A stretch of DNA of 7,709 bases from an uncultured Collinsella sp. (GCA_900547505.1 URGY01000078.1:1-7709); one strand, 5' to 3'; shown: positions 1 through 7,058, numbered from the stretch's first letter. Notes: a model not told the origin generated them from the sequence alone. Numbers and translations: made by a program.

Positions 1-8
1 CTTTATGC

Positions 9-38
9 AACAAAGAGTCGCGACGGCCAGGGCCGACG
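9..38 (-). terminator. possible weak terminator after tRNA-Leu
   Basis: On the minus strand, ten bases past the tRNA CCA end, CGTCGGCC and GGCCGTCG can pair across a two-base loop with one T-T mismatch (21-28 with 31-38). The run CTCTTTGTTG follows a few bases later. The T-tract is short and interrupted, so this is only a candidate for ending tRNA-Leu transcription. Confidence 0.3.
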
Positions 39-47
39 CAGGTGCGT

Positions 48-131
48 TGGTGCGGGCGAAAGGACTCGAACCTTCACGGGAATCCCACCAGAACCTAAAT
101 CTGGCGCGTCTACCAATTCCGCCACGCCCGC
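48..131 (-). tRNA. tRNA-Leu (anticodon UAG)
   Basis: This is a class II tRNA of 84 nt that decodes CUA and, by wobble, other CUN leucine codons. The acceptor stem is GCGGGCG (125-131) paired with CGCCCGC (52-58), followed by discriminator A and an encoded CCA (48-50). The anticodon stem CCAGA/TCTGG (100-104 with 88-92) closes the loop TTTAGGT, which places UAG at 95-97 with the normal U33. A long variable arm and a T-arm with TTCGAGT follow. The identity rests on the anticodon, the long variable arm and the usual leucine D-arm bases GGTAGACGCG. It lies downstream of the hydroxylase operon terminator and has its own promoter candidate. Confidence 0.97.
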
Positions 132-150
132 ATGAGCGCACAGACTAGGA

Positions 151-159
151 ATGATAGCA
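151..159 (-). promoter_or_regulatory. extended -10 promoter candidate for tRNA-Leu
   Basis: The minus strand reads TGC TATCAT, an extended -10 element (TGn followed by a hexamer matching TATAAT at four positions). It lies about 20 bases before the tRNA 5' end, leaving room for a short leader. No convincing -35 hexamer is seen at the usual spacing. Confidence 0.45.
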
Positions 160-217
160 GATACGAACGGCAAGCGCACGCACACGTTTTACAGGCTCAC
201 GACCTCACCACGAGTGC

Positions 218-242
218 AAAAGGCGGGGCGAGTTACCCCGCC
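218..242 (-). terminator. intrinsic terminator of the molybdenum hydroxylase operon
   Basis: On the minus strand GGCGGGG and CCCCGCC (236-242 and 222-228) form a seven-pair all-GC stem with a seven-base loop, followed directly by TTTT. It starts about 30 bases after the stop codon of the fused Fe-S/Mo subunit. The U-tract is short, but the position and stem strength support the call. Confidence 0.75.
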
Positions 243-271
243 CCGCCCATTACGACTTGTTCGCCGACCCG

Positions 272-3103
272 CTACTCCCCTAGCAGGGCCTTCTCGGGCG
301 TGATCGGCAGCGAGCGAACCTGGTGGCCGGTGGCGTGTGCCACGGCCGAGGCCACGGCGGCGAGCGGCGTGTTGATGACGACCTCGCCGATCGACTTGGC
401 GCCAAACGGGCCCGTCGGCTCATAGCTCGGCTCAAAGGCCACGCGAATGCTGCCGATATCCAGGCGCGTGGGCAGCTTGTAGCTCATAAAGTTGCCGGTG
501 CGCAGGCGACCGCGGTCGTCGTGCTCGACGATCTCGTAGAGAGCGTGGCCGATACCCTGGGCAATGCCGCCCTCGGCCTGGACGCGCGCGAGCGCCTCGT
601 TGATCACGGTGCCGCAGTCCACAGCCGCCGCGTAGTCCACCACAGTCACCTTGCCGGTGGCCTTGTCGACCTCGACCTCGGCAATGCCGGCCATAAACGG
701 CGGGGGCGAAACGGGCAGGCAGGCAGAGGCATGCGAGGTGAGCGCGTCGCCGCCTGCGATGTTCTTGACGCACAGGTTGGCAAAGTCGCGCAGCGTGAGG
801 TAGCGGTTCTGCTCACGCGCGGCACGCTCGTCGGACAGGCGCACGTACTGACCATCAAAGACCACGTCGGCGGCGTCCACGTCCCACATCTGGGCGGCCT
901 TGGCGCAGATCTTCTCACGCAGCTCGGTCGCGGCGTTCTTGGCGGCAAGGCCCGTCACGTACGTGCCCGAGCTCGCGTACGAGCCGGCATCGAACGGCGA
1001 CACGTCGGTGTCCACGCCGCGCACCACGATCAACGAACTCTCCACGCCCAGCTCCTCGGCGGCAATCTGCGCCAGGATCGTGTCGACGCCCATGCCGTTA
1101 TCGGTGGCGCCGGTGCCGATGGTAATGAAGCCGTCCTCTTCCAAGCGCATGTCGATGCCGGCGATATCCACATTGGAGATACCCGAGCCCTGCATGGTGA
1201 GCGCACAGCCCAGGGCGCGCACGCGGTCGCCCAGGTCCACGGCCAGCGGCTTGTCGCGCCAGCCGATCATGTCCATCGCGCGCAGCAGGCAGCGGTCGAG
1301 CGCGCAGGCGTTGAGCTTCTCGTTGTAGTACTGCGACATGACCTCGCCCTCGTGCACGATGTTCTTAAGGCGCAAGTCGGCGGGATCCATGTGCAGCATG
1401 TCGGCGAGCTCGTTGACGGCGCTCTCCACGGCAAACTGGCCCTGGGTGGCACCGTAGCCGCGATACGCGCCGCCGCGGTTGGTATTGGTGTAGACGGCGT
1501 CCCAGCTAAAGCGGCTCGCCTTCACATGGTTGTAGATGGGCAGGCTCTTGTGGCCCGAAAGGCCGATCGTCGTGGTGGCGTGCTCGCCGTACGCGCCGGC
1601 GTTGGACAGCGTGTGCAGGTCGATGGCCGTGATGGTGCCGTCATTCATGGCGCCCAGCTTAACGGTCATCTGCATCTGGTGGCGCGAGTTGCCCGCGGTG
1701 ATGGTCTCCTCGCGGGTGTAGCAGCAGTAGCTCGGACGGCCGGTCTGCTGGGTCACGAACGCAACGAAGATCTCGCAGCAGCCCGTCTGCTTGGAGCCAA
1801 AGCCGCCGCCGATGCGCGGCTTAATGACCTGCACCTGCGACTGCGGGATATCGAGCGACTGCGCGACCATGCGACGCACGTGGAAGGGCACCTGCGTCGA
1901 GGTGGTCACCGAGATACGCCCAAACGCGTCGGTCGTCGCGAAAGCGCGGAAGGTTTCCATGGGCGCGGTCTGCGTGGCCTGGCTGGCGTAGGTGCGGGTA
2001 AAGACGATATCGCTCTGGGCGAAGGCCTCGTCCAAGTCGCCAAAGTCGCTCGTGCCGCTGCACACCAGGTTACGCGGGACATCGCCGCCCTGCGGGAACA
2101 TAAAGGTCACGTCGCCCTCGGGGTGAACCACGATGTCATTATCGAGCGCCTGGGTAAAGTCGAGCAGCGGCTCGAGCACCTCATAGTCGACCTTAATGAG
2201 TTTGAGCGCCTTGTCGGCAGCCTCCTCAGTCTCGGCGGCGACGATCGCCACCTCCTCGTTTTGGTAACGGACGAGGTTCTCGAGAATCAGGCGGTCGTAG
2301 GGACTCGGCTGCGGATAGCTCTGGCCGGCGATGGTAAAGCGGCGCTTGGGCACGTCCTCGTAGGTGTAGACGCCCACCACGCCGGGCACCTTCAGGGCGC
2401 GCGACGTATCGATGGAGCGGATCTTGGCGCGGGCATACGGGCTGCGCTTGAGTTTGACGATGAGCGCGCCGGCGGGCACCATATCGCCGGTGTAGACGGG
2501 ACGACCCTCGAGCAGGGCCTTCGAGTCCTTCTTGGGCTGCTTGTGGGTGATCTGCTTGTAAGAGACACCATCGCAGCTGGTGTCGTTGACCGGCAGCTCG
2601 GGCATCTCAAAGCCCACCTGAACGCCGAACTCGTTGAGGAAGCGGACAATCGCGCGCAGCTGGCTCTCGTAGCCGCTACAACGGCAGAGGTTGCCGGCGA
2701 GCTGGCGCGAGAGCTCCTCGCGCGTGGCGACGAGGCTCGGGTCCTCCTTGGCGGCGCGGGCAAGCGCCAGCACGTTCATGATAAGGCCAGGGGCGCAAAA
2801 ACCGCACTGCTCGGCGCCTTCGGCAGCCATAGCGCGAGCAAGCGCCTCGGACTCGGCCTTAAGGCCCTCAAGCGTGGTGATGGTGTGTCCCTCAACACGG
2901 GCGGCGGGAACCGAGCAGCTCAGCACCGGGTCGCCGTCGAGCCACACCGTGCACAGACCGCAGTTGGTGGTCTCGCAGGCACAGCGCACCGACGCGCAGC
3001 CCTGCTCGCGCAGCAGCGCAAAGAGCATAGTATCGGGGGCAATCTGAACCTTAACCTTGCGGCCGTTGAGCGTAAAGGAAAGATCGATGAGTTTGGCAGT
3101 CAT
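272..3103 (-). CDS. fused [2Fe-2S]/molybdopterin subunit of a xanthine dehydrogenase-family hydroxylase
   Basis: This 943-residue enzyme subunit should hydroxylate a purine or another N-heterocycle, passing electrons from the Mo site through two [2Fe-2S] clusters to the FAD partner. Cluster ligands are visible: C43, C48, C51 and C63 (C-x4-C-x2-C-x11-C), then C100, C103, C140 and C142 (QCGFC and CRC). The Mo-binding part begins near residue 195. It shows GGGFGSK (432-438), RGGAYRGYGATQGQ (543-556), GSYASSGT (707-714) and GPFGAKSIGE (898-907), whose E907 matches the catalytic base of the family. Fusion of the Fe-S domain to the Mo domain, the length and several motifs recall E. coli XdhD and the proposed selenium-dependent molybdenum hydroxylases. 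Unlike XdhD as I recall it, the Fe-S cysteines are intact here. The ATG overlaps the stop of the FAD gene (TAATG), with GAGG seven bases upstream. The true substrate and any selenium dependence are not shown by the sequence. Confidence 0.93.
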   Translation of the reverse strand: MTAKLIDLSFTLNGRKVKVQIAPDTMLFALLREQGCASVRCACETTNCGLCTVWLDGDPVLSCSVPAARVEGHTITTLEGLKAESEALARAMAAEGAEQCGFCAPGLIMNVLALARAAKEDPSLVATREELSRQLAGNLCRCSGYESQLRAIVRFLNEFGVQVGFEMPELPVNDTSCDGVSYKQITHKQPKKDSKALLEGRPVYTGDMVPAGALIVKLKRSPYARAKIRSIDTSRALKVPGVVGVYTYEDVPKRRFTIAGQSYPQPSPYDRLILENLVRYQNEEVAIVAAETEEAADKALKLIKVDYEVLEPLLDFTQALDNDIVVHPEGDVTFMFPQGGDVPRNLVCSGTSDFGDLDEAFAQSDIVFTRTYASQATQTAPMETFRAFATTDAFGRISVTTSTQVPFHVRRMVAQSLDIPQSQVQVIKPRIGGGFGSKQTGCCEIFVAFVTQQTGRPSYCCYTREETITAGNSRHQMQMTVKLGAMNDGTITAIDLHTLSNAGAYGEHATTTIGLSGHKSLPIYNHVKASRFSWDAVYTNTNRGGAYRGYGATQGQFAVESAVNELADMLHMDPADLRLKNIVHEGEVMSQYYNEKLNACALDRCLLRAMDMIGWRDKPLAVDLGDRVRALGCALTMQGSGISNVDIAGIDMRLEEDGFITIGTGATDNGMGVDTILAQIAAEELGVESSLIVVRGVDTDVSPFDAGSYASSGTYVTGLAAKNAATELREKICAKAAQMWDVDAADVVFDGQYVRLSDERAAREQNRYLTLRDFANLCVKNIAGGDALTSHASACLPVSPPPFMAGIAEVEVDKATGKVTVVDYAAAVDCGTVINEALARVQAEGGIAQGIGHALYEIVEHDDRGRLRTGNFMSYKLPTRLDIGSIRVAFEPSYEPTGPFGAKSIGEVVINTPLAAVASAVAHATGHQVRSLPITPEKALLGE

Positions 3104-4017
3104 TAGCGCACCTCGCTAGAATCGACGCCGGGCACGCGGCGGCAGGAATACTCGTCCGTGGCAAACTTAGGAATCTGCACGCCCTCGAGCTCGCGGGCAA
3201 GCGCGGCCGAAAGCTCGATGCCGGCGGCGCGGCGCACGGCCTGCACGGCAAGCGGCGCCGAGATGCGGCGGCGGTAGTCAGCCGAGCCCCACAGGTTGGT
3301 GCCGTAGCTCAACGCGCGTACGGACGCGGCCAGGGCGCGCAGCTCATCCTCGGAAGGTTGCTCGTTCACCAAGCCGCATGCCTCGCCCTGCAGCAGGGTC
3401 GCGCGCAGCGGACGGGCACCCACGGTGACGTGCCAGGTGTTGTCCCACCAGGCGGCGGTGACATTAATCGAGGGGAAGTCGGTCGCGGCCTTGCGCACGG
3501 CCTCGTAGCTCGCACGGTAATCGTGCTTGACGACCACCACGTGCTCGATCACGTCGCGCACGTAGCCCATGTCAACGAACTCGGCGAGCGGCACGCGGCC
3601 GGCACCCGTCAGCTCAACATACGAATCGAGCGCCAGGAACGCCGAGAGCACGTCCGAGAAGCCAAAGCGGCCGTAGATGCTGCCGCCTACCGTGGCGGTG
3701 TTGCGCAGCTGCACACCCACGATGTCATGGACGGCGAACTCAAAGACATTGTTGACAAGCGCGTTGAGCTCGGCATGACGCTCGAGCTGGCGCAGGGTAC
3801 ACATGGCACCGACGCGAAACTCGGTCTCGGTCTCCTCAATCTGATCGAGTCCGCAGGCCGAAAGGTCAATCGCCGTCGCCACGCGACGCGAACCCAGACG
3901 CATCCAGATGCCACCGCCCACAATCTTGTTGTTGCGGTTCTTCTGTAAGAGCTCATAGGCTTCGGCCGCGTTTCCAACACGGACGTAGGTACCGAACTTG
4001 AGCACGTTCTCCCCCAT
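3103..4017 (-). CDS. FAD-binding subunit of the molybdenum hydroxylase (CoxM/XdhB type)
   Basis: This 304-residue cytoplasmic flavoprotein should take electrons from the Fe-S clusters of the downstream subunit and pass them to NAD+ or another acceptor. Two FAD-binding loops are clear: VGGGIWMRLG (33-42) and TVGGSIYGRFGFSD (109-122). The C-terminal CO-dehydrogenase flavoprotein domain is marked by RKAATDFPSINV (175-186) and SADYRRR (245-251). Length fits the family, usually about 260-300 residues. It is first in a two-gene operon and its stop overlaps the next start by one base, which implies translational coupling. No Fe-S insertion of the xanthine-dehydrogenase-only kind is seen. The start is somewhat uncertain: the ATG has only GAAGAG directly in front of it. 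An in-frame GTG at 4005 has GGGGGAG, but only three bases away, so ATG is kept. Confidence 0.93.
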   Translation of the reverse strand: MGENVLKFGTYVRVGNAAEAYELLQKNRNNKIVGGGIWMRLGSRRVATAIDLSACGLDQIEETETEFRVGAMCTLRQLERHAELNALVNNVFEFAVHDIVGVQLRNTATVGGSIYGRFGFSDVLSAFLALDSYVELTGAGRVPLAEFVDMGYVRDVIEHVVVVKHDYRASYEAVRKAATDFPSINVTAAWWDNTWHVTVGARPLRATLLQGEACGLVNEQPSEDELRALAASVRALSYGTNLWGSADYRRRISAPLAVQAVRRAAGIELSAALARELEGVQIPKFATDEYSCRRVPGVDSSEVR

Positions 4018-4041
4018 CTCTTCACTTGTCCAGTACTTTTA

Positions 4042-4050
4042 AGTGTACCA
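4042..4050 (-). promoter_or_regulatory. extended -10 promoter candidate for the hydroxylase operon
   Basis: The minus strand reads GTTTGG TACACT, with TGG directly before the hexamer (an extended -10). It would give a leader of roughly 18 bases before the ATG at 4017. The hexamer is followed by TAAAAGTAC, making an imperfect GTAC-flanked dyad (GTACACTTAAAAGTAC, about 4033-4048) that could be an operator. No good -35 is visible. The same GTTTGGTA lead-in occurs at the selC promoter candidate. Confidence 0.4.
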
Positions 4051-4096
4051 AACGAGGGGCCGCACACCGTTTTAGGACAAAATCCACCCACCCATC

Positions 4097-4171
4097 CATA
4101 ACTTGCGGTGAAATACGGACTGATTAGCCGTTCTGGGACGCTAAACAGTCCGTATTTCACCGCAAGTTATG
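4097..4171. repeat. long perfect palindrome, copy 1 (26-bp arms)
   Basis: Arms 4097-4122 and 4146-4171 are perfect reverse complements (26 pairs; the left arm begins CATAACTTGCGGTG and ends ACGGACTG). The 23-base spacer holds a further five-pair stem, TTAGC/GCTAA (4124-4128 with 4140-4144), after one A-A mismatch. It lies between the gdhA terminator and the hydroxylase promoter. No U-tract follows on either strand, so it is not a standard terminator. It shares TTGCGGTGAAATA in the arm and TGAGGAG across the right boundary with the palindrome at 7213-7279, which marks both as copies of one element. The function is unknown; a small mobile or REP-like repeat or a protein-binding site is possible. 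Confidence 0.9.
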
Positions 4172-4189
4172 AGGAGTCCTCCGGGATAG

Positions 4190-4220
4190 AAAAGGCTCCC
4201 AGCCGGATAGCTGGGAGCCT
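4190..4220 (-). terminator. intrinsic terminator of gdhA
   Basis: On the minus strand AGGCTCCCAGC (4210-4220) pairs perfectly with GCTGGGAGCCT (4193-4203) across a six-base loop, followed by TTTTCT. It lies 26 bases past the gdhA stop. The 11-pair stem plus U-tract makes this a textbook Rho-independent terminator, and it isolates gdhA from the hydroxylase operon. Confidence 0.93.
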
Positions 4221-4246
4221 CATCACATGCTATGTCGAGCGAAGAT

Positions 4247-5602
4247 TTAGCAGACGCCCTGGGCGAGCATGGCGTCGGCGACCTTCAGGAAGCCGGCGAT
4301 ATTGGCGCCCATGACGAAGTTGCCCTCCTCGCCGTACTCCTTGGCGGTGTCGTCCACGTTGTGGAACATGCCGCGCATGAGCTGCTCGAGCTTGCCGTCG
4401 ACCTCCTCGAAGGTCCAGGACAGGTGCTCGGCGTTCTGGCTCATCTCCAGGCCGGACACGAGCACGCCGCCGGCGTTGGCAGCCTTACCGGGCATAAAGG
4501 CAACGCCGTTCTCCTGGAAGTAGGTCGTGGCCTCGATGGTCGTAGGCATGTTCGCGCCCTCGCCGACCACCTTGCAGCCGTTGGCGACGAGCGCCTGGGC
4601 ATCCTCGAGCAGCAGCGTGTTCTCGCGAGCGCAGGGCAGCGCGATGTCGCAGGGCAGCTGCCAAACGCCACGGCCATCGCCCTCGTGCCACACGGCGTTG
4701 GGCTTCTCGTCGACGTACATAGCGAGCGTAACGCCCTTGTCGTGGCCGGAGCGCTTCTTGTTGTAGATGTGCTCGAGCACGGTGTAGTCGATGCCGTCGG
4801 GATCCTCGACCCAGCCGTGGGTATCGGAGCAGGCGAGCACCTTGCCGCCGAGCTGGGAGACCTTCTGGACGGCGTAGATGGCGACGTTGCCGGAGCCATG
4901 AACGACGACGTTCTTGCCCTCGAAGGAGTCGCCGCGGCTCTTGAGGTACTCGTCCACAAAGTAGACCAGACCGTAACCGGTGGCCTCGGTACGGGCGAGC
5001 GAACCGCCAAAGGAGAGGCCCTTGCCAGTGAGGACGCCGGTCCACTCGTTGGTCAGGCGCTTGTACTGACCGAACAGGTAGGCAACCTCGCGGCCGCCAA
5101 CGCCCAGGTCGCCGGCGGGAACGTCGGTGTTGGGGCCGATGTGGCGATAGAGCTCGGTCATGAAGGACTGGCAGAAGTGCATGATCTCGTTGTTGGACTT
5201 GCCCTTGGGGTCAAAGTCGGAGCCGCCCTTGCCGCCGCCCATGGGGAGGGTGGTCAGGCTATTCTTGAGGATCTGCTCCAGGCCCAGGAACTTGAGCATG
5301 CCCAGGGTGACCGTCGGGTTAAAGCGCAGGCCGCCCTTGTAGGGTCCAATGGCAGAGTTGAACTCGACGCGGTAGCCGCGGTTGACCTGGACCTTGCCCT
5401 GGTCGTCGACCCAGGGGACACGGAACATAACGATGCGCTCGGGCTCGACGAGGCGCTCGAGCAGGGCAGCCTCCTCGTACTCGGGATGGGCGTCGAGCGC
5501 CGGCTGGATGGTGCCGAGGATCTCGGTCGCGGCCTGGATGAACTCAGGCTGCTCGGGATAGCGGGCCTTGAGCTCGTCGAGAACTTTCTGCGTGTAGCTC
5601 AT
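4247..5602 (-). CDS. gdhA: glutamate dehydrogenase, hexameric type
   Basis: This 451-residue cytoplasmic enzyme interconverts glutamate with 2-oxoglutarate and ammonia. Length matches the hexameric bacterial family (about 445-450). Visible signatures are GPYKGGLRFNP (86-96), PMGGGKGG with the catalytic lysine K125 (120-127), PAGDLGVGGRE with the catalytic aspartate D165 (162-172), the Rossmann loop GSGNVA (236-241), and AANAGGVLVSGLEMSQN (374-390). The stretch MGGGKGGSDFDPKGKS resembles the NADP-dependent E. coli enzyme; cofactor choice cannot be settled here, though ACSD (257-260) at the end of the second Rossmann strand fits a dinucleotide site. The start at 5602 has GGAGG four bases upstream. 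An in-frame ATG at 5650 would add 16 residues with no similarity to the family and is not used. The gene is monocistronic, with its own terminator at 4190-4220. Confidence 0.97.
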   Translation of the reverse strand: MSYTQKVLDELKARYPEQPEFIQAATEILGTIQPALDAHPEYEEAALLERLVEPERIVMFRVPWVDDQGKVQVNRGYRVEFNSAIGPYKGGLRFNPTVTLGMLKFLGLEQILKNSLTTLPMGGGKGGSDFDPKGKSNNEIMHFCQSFMTELYRHIGPNTDVPAGDLGVGGREVAYLFGQYKRLTNEWTGVLTGKGLSFGGSLARTEATGYGLVYFVDEYLKSRGDSFEGKNVVVHGSGNVAIYAVQKVSQLGGKVLACSDTHGWVEDPDGIDYTVLEHIYNKKRSGHDKGVTLAMYVDEKPNAVWHEGDGRGVWQLPCDIALPCARENTLLLEDAQALVANGCKVVGEGANMPTTIEATTYFQENGVAFMPGKAANAGGVLVSGLEMSQNAEHLSWTFEEVDGKLEQLMRGMFHNVDDTAKEYGEEGNFVMGANIAGFLKVADAMLAQGVC

Positions 5603-5816
5603 GCTTCCTCCAATTGATGGAAAAGAAAAATGTCGGTCGCGGCACCCCATGCGCCGCGAACTTTATCGAGTATGGATAATATCGCACTGTTGCAGCAAAG
5701 TTTCACATAAGCCGACGAGCAGATGTTTCGTTTTGATTACGATGCAGGTAGATGCGTTTTTGAGAGCCTGACGTACAAATCGCGTGTTTCGAAGCTGTTT
5801 CGTCCACATGTTCCAA
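5603..5816 (-). promoter_or_regulatory. gdhA leader and promoter region
   Basis: This non-coding stretch of about 214 bases must hold the gdhA promoter. Part of it is more A/T-rich than the surrounding genes. Candidate elements on the minus strand are TTGCTG (5693-5698) with CATACT 18 bases further on, or TATTAT at 5676-5681 without a -35. Neither is strong. A small perfect dyad TTGCTGCAA overlaps the first hexamer and might bind a regulator. No riboswitch fold was recognised. Confidence 0.3.
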
Positions 5817-5851
5817 ACCACCACATTGGGGACAGACACCTTTGTGGTGGT
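5817..5851. repeat. REP-like hairpin with a GGGGACAGACACC loop
   Basis: ACCACCACA (5817-5825) and TGTGGTGGT (5843-5851) are perfect nine-base inverted repeats around a 17-base loop, TTGGGGACAGACACCTT. The loop matches, from memory, a GGGGACAGACACC motif seen in dispersed intergenic repeats of many bacteria, so a REP-type element is likely. It begins directly after the stop of the Se/S-carrier gene and could also shape the 3' end of that transcript, though no U-tract is present. Confidence 0.6.
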
Positions 5852-5859
5852 GTTGGTGG

Positions 5860-6255
5860 TTAGAGGACGAGCTGATGGTAGTCGGCGGGGGTTATGTGGC
5901 CCTCGGTGGCGGCGCGGAAGGCGGCGAGGGCATCGCCCGAGAACGGCATGGCCCAGCACAGCCCGCAGCCGGCGGTGATGGAGCCGGGCAGTGGCATGAT
6001 GCGCCCGGGCACACCGGCGGCAAGGCACAGCTGCTCGCATTCCATCACATCGAAGGTGCTATCGAACGAAACGATGATCTTGCGTTCATGGTCGAGAGCA
6101 TCACCGGACGGGCCTTCGCGGTGTGCATCGCGATACGCCGCGGCGGCCGCTTCCTCTTCCGCAGTATGTCCACAGCCACCGCAACCGCAGGTACAGGGTT
6201 CGGACCCGTCGCAAGTGCAAGGCTCTCCCGTGTCGGGACAAATTTCGTGAGACAT
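5860..6255 (-). CDS. Se/S-carrier-like (DUF3343) protein with Cys-rich N-terminus
   Basis: This is a 131-residue soluble protein. Residues from about 58 to 125 match the DUF3343 family, proposed as selenium or sulfur carriers: IIVSFDSTFDVMECEQLC (60-77), then GVPGRIMPLPGSITAGCGLC (81-100). The CGLC pair (C97, C100) is the likely active site. The first 28 residues hold seven cysteines (6, 13, 15, 21, 23, 25, 28), several as CxC, plus H30. This extension is not part of the core domain and could bind a metal or selenium. An alanine- and acid-rich linker joins the two parts. The ATG at 6255 has GGAG five bases upstream and follows the mobA stop by 15 bases, so the two are probably co-transcribed. 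A role in selenium delivery is inferred from family and neighbours (selB, selC). Confidence 0.85.
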   Translation of the reverse strand: MSHEICPDTGEPCTCDGSEPCTCGCGGCGHTAEEEAAAAAYRDAHREGPSGDALDHERKIIVSFDSTFDVMECEQLCLAAGVPGRIMPLPGSITAGCGLCWAMPFSGDALAAFRAATEGHITPADYHQLVL

Positions 6256-6270
6256 GGCAACTCCAATCGT

Positions 6271-6903
6271 CTAGGCGAGTAACTCGGCCGCCGCAAACTC
6301 CTCGGGCGTATTGACGTTTTCGAAGCAGAGCGTCGAGCCCGCGGTCTTAACGATCTGCGGCTCATCCATATAACCGGCCTGAACGCGATTGATCAGGCAG
6401 CGAATGCGCTGTCGGTCGCAGGAGAGCAGCTCTTGGGCAACCGGCGCACACGCGTCACGGCGCCAGACGGCGCAAAGCGGCTCAATCCCCCGCTCCTCGC
6501 GCGGCACGCACACATCGAGCGCCTCGGCCTCAACATGATCGGCAAGCACGCCGATGAGTTCCGGCGAGACAAAGGGCATATCGCAGGCGACGATCGCCAC
6601 GAGCGGCAATCGGGCCGCGGCCAACGAGCTCGCGATGCCGCGCATAGCGCCCGCCGACCCTTCAAGGTCCGCCACCACACGCGGCACCAAGCCGCCAAAC
6701 GCGCACTCCTCAAGGTAGGCAAGCTCGCTGGGACGCGAAGTCGTCACGATTAACTCGCCGGCAACAGGCGCCAGCCGACCCAGCACGCGCTCGATGAGCG
6801 GCTCGCCGCAAAACGCCATGCGCGCCTTATCGCAGCCCATGCGCGACGACAACCCGCCCGCCTGGACGACACAAGAAAGATTGGCCCGTCTTACGGTAGT
6901 CAT
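6271..6903 (-). CDS. mobA: MobA-type molybdenum cofactor guanylyltransferase
   Basis: This 210-residue cytoplasmic enzyme should attach GMP to molybdopterin to form the guanine dinucleotide cofactor of DMSO-reductase-family enzymes such as formate dehydrogenase. The N-terminal nucleotide-binding loop is QAGGLSSRMGCDKA (14-27), with Q where leucine is usual. Other signatures are DLEGSAGAMRGIASSL (79-94), the metal-site CDMPFVSPELI (107-117) and ENVNTPEEF (195-203). The R-M-G-x-D-K form favours MobA over the cytidylyltransferase MocA, although the neighbouring hydroxylase family normally uses the cytosine form. The ATG at 6903 is chosen because GGGGGTGG lies eight bases upstream and the family motif begins soon after. 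The open frame extends to 7137 but there runs through the selC gene. No clear promoter is seen between the selC terminator and this start. Confidence 0.88.
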   Translation of the reverse strand: MTTVRRANLSCVVQAGGLSSRMGCDKARMAFCGEPLIERVLGRLAPVAGELIVTTSRPSELAYLEECAFGGLVPRVVADLEGSAGAMRGIASSLAAARLPLVAIVACDMPFVSPELIGVLADHVEAEALDVCVPREERGIEPLCAVWRRDACAPVAQELLSCDRQRIRCLINRVQAGYMDEPQIVKTAGSTLCFENVNTPEEFAAAELLA

Positions 6904-6992
6904 ACGGCAAACCACCCCCATCGGCATGCTCAAAACCCGGCACACGAAGCCAAATACCGTCGCCGATAAAGCGGGCGGCACGGCAAACCCAT

Positions 6993-7050
6993 GCAAAAAC
7001 AAAACAGCGCCTTTGCGGCACGCAGCAAGACCGCGAGCACAAAAGCGCTG
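6993..7050 (-). terminator. intrinsic terminator after selC
   Basis: On the minus strand CAGCGCTTTTG (7040-7050) pairs with CAAAGGCGCTG (7005-7015) in an 11-pair stem with one G-T pair. The tract TTTTGTTTTT follows immediately. The loop is long and can form an inner GCGG/CCGC stem if the outer helix shifts slightly. It starts nine bases past the tRNA CCA end, where a tRNA-Sec transcript should stop. It also separates selC from mobA, so mobA needs readthrough or its own promoter. Confidence 0.75.
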
Positions 7051-7058
7051 GTAGCGTA

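Noticed and set aside
323..3106. 927-codon open frame on the plus strand opposite the fused Mo subunit
   Set aside because: It mirrors a well-supported gene; its translation is low-complexity in R, G, A, H and V with no family signature. Long antisense frames are expected where GC-rich codon bias removes stop codons.
4018..4096. Molybdenum cofactor riboswitch upstream of the hydroxylase operon
   Set aside because: The leader between the likely promoter and the ATG is far too short, and no matching conserved stems were seen.
4097..4171. Palindrome copy 1 as the terminator of gdhA
   Set aside because: A classic terminator already lies at 4190-4220, and the palindrome has no U-tract after either arm.
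4232..5617. 461-codon open frame on the plus strand opposite gdhA
   Set aside because: Same cause: antisense of a highly biased gene, with a translation rich in repeated L, V, G, A and D and no recognisable domain.
5663..6040. Open frame overlapping the Se/S-carrier gene and the gdhA leader
   Set aside because: It is out of frame with the carrier gene, spans the REP-like hairpin, lacks a good ribosome binding site and resembles no family.
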